Shown here one piece after another: positions 38,289 to 47,214 of a stretch of DNA of 64,000 nucleotides. The position numbers and the translations under genes are program-made. The stretch's first letter is position 1. Each line of letters starts with the position of its first letter. The stretch spans positions 620,001 through 684,000 of the forward strand of contig NZ_JAUTAJ010000004.1 of the NCBI RefSeq assembly GCF_030818485.1, given 5' to 3'. Origin of the DNA: Pseudoroseomonas cervicalis (lineage in GTDB: Bacteria; Pseudomonadota; Alphaproteobacteria; Acetobacterales; Acetobacteraceae). The notes beneath the pieces were generated by a model that was given only the letters and a program-made list of their open reading frames with translations, was not told where the DNA came from and made no database searches.

Positions 38289-39038
38289 TCACCGCACCGC
38301 CGAGAACAGGCGGCCCCAGCGGATCGAGAAGGGCCAGTCCCACACCGCCCACCAGGGCGAGCTGTCATCCTTGCTGAAGAACAGGAATTCGGCGCGGCCG
38401 ACCAGGTTCTCCACCGGCACGAAGCCCACCGCGTTCATCTCGCGGCTGTCGAGGCTGTTGTCGCGATTGTCGCCCATGGCGAAGACATGGCCCTGGGGCA
38501 CGACGAATTCCTGGGTGTTGTCATAGGGGCCGTCATCCGAGGCCTCCAGGATCTCGTGCCGCACCACCTGGTTCCCGGTGCTGGCGGGCAGCGTCTCGCG
38601 ATAGCGGCGCACCGTCATGCGCGGCCCGTCGCCCTCGACCGTGTAGAGGCCGAGGCTCTCGCGCTGCACCTCCTGGCCGTTCAGGAACAGCCGGCCGGCG
38701 CGCATCTGCACGCGGTCGCCGGGCAGGCCGATGATGCGCTTGATGTAGTCGGTGCTGTTGTCGCGCGGATACTTGAACACGGCGACATCGCCGCGCGCCG
38801 GCAGCGAGCCGAAGATCCGCCCGTCGAACAGGTTCGGGCTGAAGGGCATGGAGTGCCGCGAATAGCCATAGGCGTATTTCGACACGAACAGGTAATCGCC
38901 CACCAGCAGCGTCGGGATCATGCTGCCGGAGGGGATGTTGAAGGGCTCGAAGGCCACGGTGCGCACGCCGACGGCGATCAGCCCGGCATACAGGATGGTC
39001 TTGATGCTTTCGGCCCAGCCGCCGGATTTCTTGCTCAT
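38289..39038 (-). CDS. lepB: Signal peptidase I
   Basis: A 249-residue membrane serine protease that removes Sec and Tat signal peptides. One N-terminal membrane helix (IKTILYAGLIAVGVRTVAF) anchors it. The catalytic Ser is in NIPSGSMIPTLLVGD and the general-base Lys in KYPRDNSTDYIKRIIGLPGD. The conserved GDNRDNSLDSR box is present. First gene of the lepB-rnc-era-recO-mug run, with 142 nt upstream likely to hold the promoter. Confidence 0.97.
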   Translation of the reverse strand: MSKKSGGWAESIKTILYAGLIAVGVRTVAFEPFNIPSGSMIPTLLVGDYLFVSKYAYGYSRHSMPFSPNLFDGRIFGSLPARGDVAVFKYPRDNSTDYIKRIIGLPGDRVQMRAGRLFLNGQEVQRESLGLYTVEGDGPRMTVRRYRETLPASTGNQVVRHEILEASDDGPYDNTQEFVVPQGHVFAMGDNRDNSLDSREMNAVGFVPVENLVGRAEFLFFSKDDSSPWWAVWDWPFSIRWGRLFSAVR

Positions 39039-39180
39039 CGGGAGTTTTGCGCGTGGCTCCGCTGCGGTTCGCCGCGCCAGTCGCCGCGACCCGGTGGTGG
39101 GGTAGAGCCCGGCGCGGCCCTGGATGTCAAGGAAAGCACGGGCAGGGCGGCCCCGCGCCGGCGGGGGGACGGAGCGCGCG

Positions 39181-40212
39181 TCACGCCGCGTCGCGCTGGC
39201 CGTCGAGGCCGAAGGCCGCGGCCAGCAGCGTCACCGATTGCCGGCGCGCTTCCGGCTCGTGCACCGGCGTCAGCACCGCCAGCTCCTGCACGCCGAGCCG
39301 GCCGGCCAGCGCGGTGAGCTTCTCCGCCACCTGCTCCGGCGTGCCGATCAGCGCGGCCTGCCGCATGCGCTCCAGCCGCGCCCGCTCGGCCTCGCTGGCG
39401 GGGTAGGCCGCGGCCTCCTCCGGGCTCGGCAGCGGCGGGTAGATGCCGCGGTCGCGGGAGAGGCGCCAGACGGCGCGGGAGGAGAAGAGCCGCGCCGCCT
39501 CGGCCTCGGTCGGCGCGCAGAGGGCGAAGACGGCCAGCGCCGCATGCGGGGCGGGAAGCCTGCCGGCCTCGGCGCGGAAGCGCGCCTGGTAGGTGGCGAT
39601 CGCCTCCTCGGCGCCGGCGCCATCGGTGATGAAATGCGCGAAGCAATAAGGCAGGCCGAGCCAGCCGGCGAGCTGCGCGCCGTAATCCGAGCTGCCGAGC
39701 AGCCAGGGCTCGGGCCGCGTCGGCACCTCGGGCTGGGCGCGGATGGCGGCGAAGGGGTGGTCCACCGGCAGCCCGTCGCCCAGCCAGCCCAGCAGCTCCT
39801 GCACCTGGGCGGGGAAGCGGTCCTCCGCCATGCGGGCGGCGGCGGGGTTCAGCGCATAGGCGGTGCGCCCGTCGCTGCCCGGCGCGCGGCCGAGGCCGAG
39901 ATCGATCCGCCCGGGCGCGATCGCCTCCAGCACGCGGAACTGCTCCGCCACCTTCAGGGGCGCGTAGTGCGGCAGCATCACCCCGGCCGAGCCCACGCGG
40001 ATGCGGCTGGTGGTGGCGGCGATGGCGGCGATCAGGATCTCCGGCGCGCTGCCGGCATGGCTCTGGCTGTTGTGGTGCTCGGCCAGCCAGTAGCGGGCAT
40101 AGCCCAGCCGGTCGGCCAGCCGGGCCAGCGCCAGGGTCTCGCGGATCGCCGCATCGGCGCCGCGTCCGCTGGCGATGGTGGACTGGTCGAGGATGGAAAG
40201 GGCGAGGGCCAT
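39181..40212 (-). CDS. Luciferase-like flavin-dependent oxidoreductase
   Basis: A 343-residue LLM-class protein with the bacterial-luciferase TIM-barrel fold. The N-terminal YARYWLAEHHNSQSHAGSAP and the FMN-binding RIDLGLGRAPGSDG match the MsnO8/YhbW subgroup of alkanal-monooxygenase-like proteins. Their physiological substrates are unknown. A second, unrelated LLM enzyme occurs at 49.5 kb. It is transcribed away from the adjacent SGNH-like gene and has no obvious partner reductase nearby. Confidence 0.9.
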   Translation of the reverse strand: MALALSILDQSTIASGRGADAAIRETLALARLADRLGYARYWLAEHHNSQSHAGSAPEILIAAIAATTSRIRVGSAGVMLPHYAPLKVAEQFRVLEAIAPGRIDLGLGRAPGSDGRTAYALNPAAARMAEDRFPAQVQELLGWLGDGLPVDHPFAAIRAQPEVPTRPEPWLLGSSDYGAQLAGWLGLPYCFAHFITDGAGAEEAIATYQARFRAEAGRLPAPHAALAVFALCAPTEAEAARLFSSRAVWRLSRDRGIYPPLPSPEEAAAYPASEAERARLERMRQAALIGTPEQVAEKLTALAGRLGVQELAVLTPVHEPEARRQSVTLLAAAFGLDGQRDAA

Positions 40213-40351
40213 GCGGCCAGCCTACACCAGCGCGCCGCCCTGGCCAGGGGGGCGGCCGGCGCCGGCGCCCGCCACGGAATGACGCAGCTGTGATGCGCCA
40301 TTTCACCGCGCATCGGAAAATCTGGCCGGGCTTCCATCACGGGTCCCGACG

Positions 40352-41074
40352 ATGCTGTTCGCCTTCTGCGGCTCTTCCAGCGTGCGCCAGTTCTACCGCG
40401 ATTTTCCCGGCACCTTCTCGGTCACCGCCTTCTCCGGCGCCACCATCAAGGGGCTGATGCAGAAGAATTCCGGCATCGGCCATGGCCGGCTGATCCGCCA
40501 CATCGCCCGCGCGCCGCAGAAGAAGGCGCTGTTCCTGATGCTGGGCAATGCCGATCTCGACTTCACCTACTACCGCAATTTCTGCCAGGAGATGCGGATC
40601 GACGAGGCGGATTTCTTCGGCAGCCGCGTCACCATCTACAGCGCCTTCCTGCAGCACATCCTGAACGAGGATGCCGAGGCCGGGGAGATCGAGGTGCTGG
40701 GCGTGCTGGCGCCGCAGCTCTGCCCGCTGCGCGACGAGGTCATCCCGGCCGTCATCGCCGCCCATACCGGGGTGCCCGAGGCGCGGGTGCGCGAGGCGGG
40801 CCGGCATCTCGACCTGTCGCACGCCGCGCGGCTCGCGCGCACGCTGCGCTTCAACGACCTGCTGGAGGCGGGGCTGCCGCGCCACCCCAAGCTGCGGCTG
40901 CTCCGCATCGACCGCATGATGCTGGAAGCCGACGGGAAGCTGGCCGCGCCCTTCTTCCCCGGCCACCCGCATGAACACCATGCCGCCAAGGGCGAGACCT
41001 TCCGCTGCTGGCGGCAGATCCTGGCCGAGCATGTGCCGCCCTACGCGCCGCGCAAGCCGGCCGCCGCCGCCTGA
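40352..41074 (+). CDS. Unknown protein with SGNH-hydrolase-like motif spacing
   Basis: A 240-residue cytoplasmic-looking protein without a recognised family. It begins MLFAFCGSSSVRQFYRDFPG, where GSSS sits like the block-I Ser of SGNH esterases. LMLGNADLDFTYY follows near residue 62, like the block-III Asn, and a C-terminal HPHEHHA resembles the catalytic His block. Large conserved-looking charged segments (RNFCQEMRIDEADFFG) follow. An SGNH-like fold or a glycan-modifying role is an inference from motif spacing alone. Convergent with epmB, 6 nt apart. Confidence 0.65.
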   Translation: MLFAFCGSSSVRQFYRDFPGTFSVTAFSGATIKGLMQKNSGIGHGRLIRHIARAPQKKALFLMLGNADLDFTYYRNFCQEMRIDEADFFGSRVTIYSAFLQHILNEDAEAGEIEVLGVLAPQLCPLRDEVIPAVIAAHTGVPEARVREAGRHLDLSHAARLARTLRFNDLLEAGLPRHPKLRLLRIDRMMLEADGKLAAPFFPGHPHEHHAAKGETFRCWRQILAEHVPPYAPRKPAAAA

Positions 41075-41080
41075 GCCGCC

Positions 41081-42142
41081 TCAGCCGGGGTGGCGCTGCG
41101 CCACCCCGTCCAGCGGGCCTTCCACCAGCCAGTCGCGGCCCTCGGCCCTGGCGAAATCCGGCCCCAGCGGCGCCTTGCCGGCGCCGCCGGGCAGGTCCAG
41201 CACATAGGCCGGCCAGGCCAGGCCGGTGAGCTGGCCGCGCAGCGCGCGCAGGATGGCGCGGCCCTCCTCGATCGGCACCTCGAAGCGGGCGGTGCCGGGG
41301 GCGCGGTCCAGCTGATGCAGGTAATAGGGCTTCACCTGCGCCGCCAGCATGGCGCGGAACAGGGCGGCCAGGGCGTCCGCGCTGTCATTCACCCCGCGCA
41401 GCAGCACCGACTGGCCGAGCAGCGCGACGCCCGCGCGGCGCAGCCGGGTCAGCGCCGCGCGCGCCTCGCCTGAGAATTCGCGGGCGTGATTGGCATGCAC
41501 GCAGAGGAACAGCGCCTTCTGGGTGGCGGCCAGCATGTCCGCCAGCGCCGGCGTGATCCGCTCCGGCGCCGAGACCGGCACGCGGGAATGCAGCCGGATG
41601 ATGTCGAGATGCGGAATGGAAGAGAGCCGCGCCAGGATGCGCTCCAGCCGCCGCGGCGAGAGCATCAGCGGGTCGCCGCCGGTCAGGATCGCCTCGCGCA
41701 CCGTGGGGGTGGCGGCGAACCAGTCCAGCGCCGCCTCCAGCTCCGGCTCGGAGAGCAGCCCGCCATCGGGGCCCACCACCTCGCGCCGGAAGCAGAAGCG
41801 GCAATAGACCGGGCAGGCCAGCAGCGGCTTCAGCAGCGCCCGGTCGGGGTAGCGGTGCACCACGCCCTTCACCGGCGTGAAGGGGGCGTCGCTGGTCGGG
41901 TCGCTGCGCTCGCGCGCCAGCGTCACCAGCTCGGCCGGGTCGGGGACATATTGCCGGGCGATCGGGTCGGCCGGGTCGGCGCGGTCGATCAGCGCCTGCA
42001 CCGAAGGGGTCAGGGCGATGGCATAGACCTGCTGCAGCGCCTGCAGCGCCGGCAGATCGGAAGCGGGCGCCAGCCCGGCCTCGACCAGCGCGGCGGCGTC
42101 GCGCAGGGTGCGGGGCTTCAAGCGGGGCGTTCCGTCGGGCAT
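41081..42142 (-). CDS. epmB: EF-P (R)-beta-lysine pathway lysine 2,3-aminomutase EpmB
   Basis: A 353-residue radical-SAM enzyme. The cluster motif CPVYCRFCFRREVVG (CxxxCxxC) and the PLP-Lys region near the C-terminus are present. Length about 350 matches EpmB/YjeK rather than the longer catabolic KamA. It isomerises lysine to (R)-beta-lysine, the preferred substrate of EpmA. The head-to-head epmA gene, only 36 nt away, makes this assignment strong. A GC-rich inverted repeat (41087-41107) lies inside its 3' end and may serve the convergent upstream gene. Confidence 0.93.
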   Translation of the reverse strand: MPDGTPRLKPRTLRDAAALVEAGLAPASDLPALQALQQVYAIALTPSVQALIDRADPADPIARQYVPDPAELVTLARERSDPTSDAPFTPVKGVVHRYPDRALLKPLLACPVYCRFCFRREVVGPDGGLLSEPELEAALDWFAATPTVREAILTGGDPLMLSPRRLERILARLSSIPHLDIIRLHSRVPVSAPERITPALADMLAATQKALFLCVHANHAREFSGEARAALTRLRRAGVALLGQSVLLRGVNDSADALAALFRAMLAAQVKPYYLHQLDRAPGTARFEVPIEEGRAILRALRGQLTGLAWPAYVLDLPGGAGKAPLGPDFARAEGRDWLVEGPLDGVAQRHPG

Positions 42143-42178
42143 GGTCGCGCGCTTACGCCCGGAGAGCCCCGCGCCGCA

Positions 42179-43246
42179 ATGCCCGATCCATCCCCGCATG
42201 GCACCCAGACCGGTGGCGAAGACGCCCTGCCGCCCTGGCATCCCGCCCGGCTGGCGGCGCGGCTGCCGCATCTGCGCGCCCGCGCCCGGCTGATGGCCGA
42301 GACCCGCCGCTTCTTCGGCGCGCGCGGCTATACCGAGGTGGAGACACCCTGCCTGGTGCCGGCGCCGGGCATGGAGGTGCATCTGGCCGCCTTCCGCAGC
42401 GAGTTCCGGCCGATGCTGGGCGATGGCGGCTTCCCGCTCTGGCTGCGCACCTCGCCGGAGCTGTCGATCAAGCGGCTGCTGGCCGGCGGCGCCGGGCCGG
42501 TCTTCGAGCTGGCCCGCGTCTGGCGCAATGGCGAGGTCAGCCCGCGCCACGCCCCCGAATTCACCATGCTGGAATGGTACCGCCCCGGCGCCGATCTGGA
42601 CTCGCTGATGGCGGAGACCGAGGCCTATCTGCGCGCCCTGCTGCCGCCACGCGTGCGCTGGGACGGGGTGGAGACCGACCTGACCCGGCCCTTCGAACGC
42701 CTGACCGTCGCCGACGCCTTCTTCCGGTTCTGCGGCGGCCTCGACATCCTGGCCACCGAGGGCGGCACGGCCGCGCTGCACCAGGCCGCCCGCGCCGCCG
42801 GCTTCACCCCGCGCGAGAGCGAGAACTGGGAGGATCTTTTCTTCCGGCTGCTGCTGGAGCGGGTGGAGCCGCGGCTCGGGCGGGATCGGGCGACCTTCCT
42901 GACGCATTGGCCGGCGCCCCAGGCGGCGCTGGCGCGGCGCGACCCGGCCGATCCGCGCGCGGCGCTGCGCTTCGAGCTGTTCGTCGCCGGGATCGAGCTG
43001 GCCAATGCCTTCGACGAGCTGACGGATGCCGCCGAGCAGGCCACGCGCTTCGCCCAGGATGTCGCCGAGCGCGAGCGGCTCTATGGCGAGGGCTGGCCGG
43101 TGGATGAGGATTTCCTGGCGGCACTGCGCCATGGCATGCCCGCCACCGCCGGCATCGCGCTGGGCTTCGACCGGCTGGTGCTGCTGGCGACGGGGGCTTC
43201 GAGCGTCGCGGAGACGCTGTGGCTGGGCGGGTTTCCGTACGAATAG
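42179..43246 (+). CDS. epmA: Elongation factor P lysyl-lysine ligase EpmA
   Basis: A 355-residue class-II aminoacyl-tRNA-synthetase-like enzyme (GenX/PoxA), a LysRS catalytic core without the anticodon-binding domain. Motif 2 (RVWRNGEVSPRHAPEFTMLEWY) and motif 3 (GIALGFDRLVLLATGASSV, conserved GxGxGxDRL-like) are present. It attaches beta-lysine to EF-P. The ATG at 42179 is the first in the conserved frame; the frame is open far upstream only as an antisense of epmB. EpmA and EpmB start codons are separated by 36 nt, so one small region must drive both. Confidence 0.95.
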   Translation: MPDPSPHGTQTGGEDALPPWHPARLAARLPHLRARARLMAETRRFFGARGYTEVETPCLVPAPGMEVHLAAFRSEFRPMLGDGGFPLWLRTSPELSIKRLLAGGAGPVFELARVWRNGEVSPRHAPEFTMLEWYRPGADLDSLMAETEAYLRALLPPRVRWDGVETDLTRPFERLTVADAFFRFCGGLDILATEGGTAALHQAARAAGFTPRESENWEDLFFRLLLERVEPRLGRDRATFLTHWPAPQAALARRDPADPRAALRFELFVAGIELANAFDELTDAAEQATRFAQDVAERERLYGEGWPVDEDFLAALRHGMPATAGIALGFDRLVLLATGASSVAETLWLGGFPYE

Positions 43247-43254
43247 GGCATCTT

Positions 43255-43301
43255 GAGGGGGCTTTGCCCCCTCGCCCCCAGCAGGGGACAGGGTCCCCTG
43301 C
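43255..43301. repeat. Double-hairpin intergenic element, copy 2 (epmA/bpt)
   Basis: GAGGGGGC-TTT-GCCCCCTC at 43255-43273 and GCAGGGGAC-AGG-GTCCCCTGC at 43281-43301. The second hairpin is identical to that of copy 1. It lies between the convergent epmA and bpt stops, where it can terminate both. Confidence 0.85.
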
Positions 43302-43309
43302 ACCCGCCT

Positions 43310-44047
43310 TCAGGGCACCAGCGCCTCGACATTCAGCGGGCGCCACTGGCCGCCGGTGAGGATCTCGCTGGGGCGGAAGCGGGCCTTGTAGGCCATCTTG
43401 CGGCTCTGCGGCACCCAATAGCCCAGATAGACATAGGGCAGGCCGAGGGTGACGGCGCGCTCGACCAGCCAGAGCACCGCATGGGTGCCGAGGGAGCGTT
43501 TCTCCGCCTCGGGGTCGTAGAAGGAGTAGACGGCGGAGAGGCCATCGCTCAGCCAGTCGGTCAGGCAGGCACCAAAGAGGCGGCCGCCGGCATCGCGGAA
43601 CTCGATCAGCCCGGTGGTGATCGGCGTGTCCTCGACCATGGCGCGGTAGTCGTAGAAGCCCATCGCCGCCATGTCGCCATCCTGGTGGCGGGCGCGCTGG
43701 TAGCGCTGGAACAGGGCGAACTGCTCGGCAGTGGCGCGGGCCGGCACGGTTTCCCCGACCAGGTCGGCATTGCTGCGGGCGATGCGGCGCTGGGTGCGGT
43801 CGGGCTGGAAGCGGCTGGCGTCGATGCGGATCGGGATGCAGGCGTGGCAGCCCGGGCAGACCGGCGAGTAGGCGATGTTGTGGCTGCGGCGGAAGCCGGC
43901 GCGGGAGAGCCGGTCATGCAGCGGCTCGGCCTCGGGCCCGGTCAGCTCCGTGACGATCTTGCGTTCCGTCCGGCCCGCCAGATAGGGGCAGGGGAGGGGC
44001 GCGGTCGTGTAGAAGAATTGCGGGCGGCGGGCGGAACGGTGGAGCAT
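43310..44047 (-). CDS. bpt: Aspartate/glutamate leucyltransferase Bpt
   Basis: A 245-residue N-end-rule transferase of the Ate1 fold that adds leucine to proteins with N-terminal Asp or Glu, marking them for ClpAP. The N-terminal CPYLAGRTERKIVTEL and CPGCHACIPIRI Cys motifs and the C-terminal YSFYDPEAEKRSLGTHAVLW are diagnostic. The Leu-tRNA dependence follows from the family, not from sequence seen here. The ATG at 44047 is used; a 13-codon extension upstream is unconvincing. A double-hairpin element precedes it, isolating it from the acylase gene. Confidence 0.92.
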   Translation of the reverse strand: MLHRSARRPQFFYTTAPLPCPYLAGRTERKIVTELTGPEAEPLHDRLSRAGFRRSHNIAYSPVCPGCHACIPIRIDASRFQPDRTQRRIARSNADLVGETVPARATAEQFALFQRYQRARHQDGDMAAMGFYDYRAMVEDTPITTGLIEFRDAGGRLFGACLTDWLSDGLSAVYSFYDPEAEKRSLGTHAVLWLVERAVTLGLPYVYLGYWVPQSRKMAYKARFRPSEILTGGQWRPLNVEALVP

Positions 44048-44120
44048 CGCTGTGCCTAGTTTCCCTGCCCAACGCGCCCAACGCAATGCCGTTCCAGCAT
44101 GCTTTCTGATGGCGGGGTCC

Positions 44121-44172
44121 GGGGGACCCTGTCCCCCCGGCCGGAGGGTGTGGGAGGGCGGAGCCCTCCCAC
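44121..44172. repeat. Double-hairpin intergenic element, copy 3, inverted (acylase/bpt)
   Basis: GGGGGAC-CCT-GTCCCCC at 44121-44137 and GTGGGAGGGC-GGA-GCCCTCCCAC at 44150-44172. Read on the minus strand it aligns with copies 1 and 2, including the trailing ACCCCGCCATCAG. It lies just past the stop of the acylase gene in that gene's direction, so it likely ends the acylase transcript. Confidence 0.75.
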
Positions 44173-44179
44173 GGAGTCC

Positions 44180-46588
44180 TCAGCGCGGCGCCAGCACCAG
44201 CCTTGGGCTGCCCGCCGCATCCCCCACCGCGCCGAGCCGCAGCAGCAGCTCGCCATTCTCCGCCTGCCCGGCCCAGAGCCGCAGCTGATCCCCCCAATGG
44301 CGGGAGAGCGGATGGCCCGACTGCCCGCTGCCGATCACCGCCCAGATGCCCTCGGGCGAGGCGAGATCGGCCACCAGCCGCAGCCCCGGCCCATGCACCT
44401 GCGCGAAGCCGGCGCCGGCCATGCCGCCGCGATTGACCGTGTGCTCATCGCCCGGGCTGGCGATGACCAGCCCGGTCAGGTCGCGCAGGAGGGGGATGAA
44501 GCGCAGCAGCGGGTGTTCGAAGCGCGCCTGATGGGCATCGCCCCAGCGCCAGGCGGTGGGGTCGGGGCCGTGGGCCTGGCTGAGCTGCTCCACCGCCTGA
44601 CGCAGGGCGGTGGCGATCAGCGCGTGGCAGGCGCCGCCCTCGGCGAAGGGGGCGGTGGCGGGGGCGGGGCCTTCCTGGGCCGGGCGGCACCAATGGGCGC
44701 CGCGCCCATCGGGGGCCAGCACGAAGCGCAGGAATTCGCCGGTGGCGGGCCAGGCGCCCTCCGGCACGCCGCCATTGGCCAGCGCCAGCCGCGCGGCGAT
44801 CGGCCACCAGGCGTTGAAGATCAGCGGCTGCGGGCGGTCGATGGCCATATCGCCCTCCCAGGCCAGCAGCAGGTCGCGCGCCACCCCGGCCGGGCCCTGC
44901 GGCCGGGCGATGCCGCGCAGCGCCGGCAGCATCTCGCGCGCGAAAAGGCTGGTGGCGTCGCGCTGGATCATCGCCATGTCGCCGGCATCCTGGCGCGGGC
45001 GCTGGGCCAGCAATTCGTGGATGCGCTGGAAGCGCCAATCGCCATACCAGTCGCGGCCGAGGAAGGGCGTGTCGCCCTCGCGCGGCTGCATGCGGTTGTT
45101 GGCGTTCACCAGCACGCCGCCGGAGGGGTTCTCGGCATGCGGCAGGGCGTCGAAGGGCACGAAGCCCGTCCAGTCATGGCTGCCATCCCAGCCCGGGGCG
45201 GGCAGGCTGCCATCGCCGGCGCGGCGGATGGGGGTGCGGCCGGTCAGGTAGAGGGCGATGCCGCCGGCACCCTCGGCCACCATCAGGTTCTGCGGCGGCG
45301 AGGTGATGAGCGCGGCGGCGGCGCGCGCCTCCGCCAGCGTGCGGGCACGGTTCAGCGCCAGCAGGCCGGCGGCGGCGGTGTCGCCCGGCTCCAGATTGGC
45401 CATGCGCACCGCCAGCGCCATGCCGGCTTGGGTGCCCGGCTCCAGGTCGCTGAGCACCGGGCCGTGCCGCGTCTCCCGCACGCGCAGCGTCTGCGGCTCC
45501 TGGCCGCGGATGCGGATGATCTCCTCGCGCGTGTTGAAGGGGCGCGGGCCGTCCGGGGTCTCATAGCCATCCGCGCCGGCCAGCCGCTCCAGGAACAGAT
45601 CCTGGGTGTCGGAATGGGTGGTGGTGAAGCCCCAGGCCAGCGATTCATTGCGGCCGATCACCATCATCGGCACGCCGGGGGAGGTGGCGCCGGCCAGGAA
45701 GCGCCCCTCCGGCAGCTCGATGCGGGCGAGGTACCAGAGCACCGGCGCGCCGAAGCCCAGATGCGGGTCGGAGGCCAGCAGCGCCGCCTGGCTTTCCGAG
45801 CGCGCCGGCGCCACCGCCCAGGCGTTGGAGGCGATGTTGGGCAGTGGCGCATCCTGCGGGAAGCGCGGCACCTGCGCCGCCAGCCGGTCCAGCCAATTGG
45901 CATCCAGCATGGCGCGGCGGTCGGGCAGGCCGGGGCTGTCATCCTGCGGCCAGAGCTCGGCCAGGCGCTCGGGCGCGAGGCGCGCCGCGAGGCGGCCGCG
46001 ATCGAGCTCGGTGCGCCAGTTGTTGGACAGCCACAGCCCCATGGTCTTGGCCCAGAGCAGGGAATGCCAGGGCTCCCAGCGCTCCGGCGCGCCGAGCAGG
46101 ATGAATTCCGGCGCTGCCAGCAGGCCGCGCGCCTCGATCCAGGCATTCACCCCGCCGGCATAGGCCTCCAGCACCGCGCGGGCCTCCTGCGGCAGGGCAG
46201 CGTAATCGGCCTCCGCCCGCTGGCGCAGGCCGAGGGTGCGGGTCATGCGGTCGAGGCGCAAAGCGGCGGGGCCGGCGATCTCGGCCAGCCGGCCGGAGGC
46301 GTTGCGGCGCATCAGCTCCATCTGGAACATGCGGTCGCGCGCATGCAGCCAGCCCAGCGCCCGCGCCGCATCCTGCTCACTGGCCGCGGTGATGCGCGGG
46401 ATGCCATGCGCGTCCTCGGCGATGCTGACCTCCGCCGAGAGGCCGGGCAGGGCGAGCCGCCCCTCCCGCACCGGCAGGCTGGCCCAGAGCAGGCCGCCAA
46501 TGCCGGCCACGACCAGCAGCAGGAGGAGCGTGGCGGTGATCAGGCCACGGGCGAGGAAGCGGCGCAGCCGGCCGGGGCGTTTCTGCAT
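44180..46588 (-). CDS. Penicillin acylase family N-terminal-nucleophile hydrolase
   Basis: An 802-residue exported amidohydrolase. The N-terminus holds one hydrophobic segment (LITATLLLLLVVAGIGGLLW) that acts as anchor or signal. An A-chain, a short spacer and a B-chain follow. The B-chain begins at the Ser of NIASNAWAVAP (about residue 253), where autocleavage would expose the catalytic Ser. Other family residues (the oxyanion Asn near NNWRTEL and the downstream HGPVLSD) are seen. Natural substrates may be acyl-homoserine lactones or acylated amino compounds; penicillin is not implied. Confidence 0.9.
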   Translation of the reverse strand: MQKRPGRLRRFLARGLITATLLLLLVVAGIGGLLWASLPVREGRLALPGLSAEVSIAEDAHGIPRITAASEQDAARALGWLHARDRMFQMELMRRNASGRLAEIAGPAALRLDRMTRTLGLRQRAEADYAALPQEARAVLEAYAGGVNAWIEARGLLAAPEFILLGAPERWEPWHSLLWAKTMGLWLSNNWRTELDRGRLAARLAPERLAELWPQDDSPGLPDRRAMLDANWLDRLAAQVPRFPQDAPLPNIASNAWAVAPARSESQAALLASDPHLGFGAPVLWYLARIELPEGRFLAGATSPGVPMMVIGRNESLAWGFTTTHSDTQDLFLERLAGADGYETPDGPRPFNTREEIIRIRGQEPQTLRVRETRHGPVLSDLEPGTQAGMALAVRMANLEPGDTAAAGLLALNRARTLAEARAAAALITSPPQNLMVAEGAGGIALYLTGRTPIRRAGDGSLPAPGWDGSHDWTGFVPFDALPHAENPSGGVLVNANNRMQPREGDTPFLGRDWYGDWRFQRIHELLAQRPRQDAGDMAMIQRDATSLFAREMLPALRGIARPQGPAGVARDLLLAWEGDMAIDRPQPLIFNAWWPIAARLALANGGVPEGAWPATGEFLRFVLAPDGRGAHWCRPAQEGPAPATAPFAEGGACHALIATALRQAVEQLSQAHGPDPTAWRWGDAHQARFEHPLLRFIPLLRDLTGLVIASPGDEHTVNRGGMAGAGFAQVHGPGLRLVADLASPEGIWAVIGSGQSGHPLSRHWGDQLRLWAGQAENGELLLRLGAVGDAAGSPRLVLAPR

Positions 46589-46663
46589 GCTGCTGATCTA
46601 GGATGAAAGCGCGCTGGCGGGCAGCCTGTTCCGCATGACATCTTCGGCGGAGGGGAGAGCCGC

Positions 46664-47029
46664 ATGCAGCGCGAGGCCGCCGAGGCCAGGGGCCGCCGGG
46701 CCGAGGAGAAGGTGGCGGCGCGGCTGGCGGCGGAGGGCTGGTCGGTGCTGGCGCGGCGCCACCGGGCACCGGGCGGCGAGATCGACCTGATCGCCGAGCG
46801 CGACGGGCTGCTGGCCTTCATCGAGGTGAAGGCGCGGCCGAGCCTGGCCGAGGCGGCGCTCTCCCTCTCGGCCCGGCAGCGGGCGCGGCTGCTGGAGGGG
46901 GCGGCGCACTGGCTGGCCGCGCATCCCGGCCATGGCGCGGCGGGCATGCGCTTCGATATTGTCCTGGTCGATGAAAGCGGCGCGATGCGGCGGATCGCCG
47001 ATGCCTTCCGGATCGGCGACGGCGCCTAG
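46664..47029 (+). CDS. yraN: UPF0102 family protein YraN
   Basis: A 121-residue protein with the restriction-endonuclease-like fold of UPF0102: GRRAEEKVAARLAAEGW, HRAPGGEIDLIAERDGLLAFIEVKAR with the D...ExK catalytic triad, and the C-terminal MRFDIVLVDE. Family members are suspected nucleases but none has a firm role. GGAGGGGAG upstream supports the ATG. It is divergent from the acylase gene. The 185-bp gap after it (47030-47214) shows no feature. Confidence 0.9.
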   Translation: MQREAAEARGRRAEEKVAARLAAEGWSVLARRHRAPGGEIDLIAERDGLLAFIEVKARPSLAEAALSLSARQRARLLEGAAHWLAAHPGHGAAGMRFDIVLVDESGAMRRIADAFRIGDGA

Positions 47030-47214
47030 GAGGAGAATCTCCCGCCCTCCGATGCCCTGATGGCGGCCCCCGCGCCGAGCCCGGCTGTCGGCCGGCCTGG
47101 CCGCGCCCTCGGCCGGCGGGGCGCCGGGCCGCCCTGCCGCTGCGCCACCGATCTGCGGGCGACGTTCCGCGCCGGGGCGGGGGCATGCGCGACGCGGCCG
47201 TGCCCGGCCGCGGC

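Noticed and set aside
41087..41107. Strong inverted repeat GGGGTGGCGC/GCGCCACCCC
   Set aside because: It lies within the last codons of epmB and no T-tract follows. It may help end the convergent gene, but I do not list it as a terminator.
44099..46606. 835-codon open frame opposite the acylase gene, and similar long antisense frames opposite ftsH (8568-10835), cysI (50687-52930), rel (58509-60890) and tolR-tolB (2044-4611)
   Set aside because: All mirror genes with clear motifs, have low-complexity products and start without ribosome sites. They are compositional shadows.
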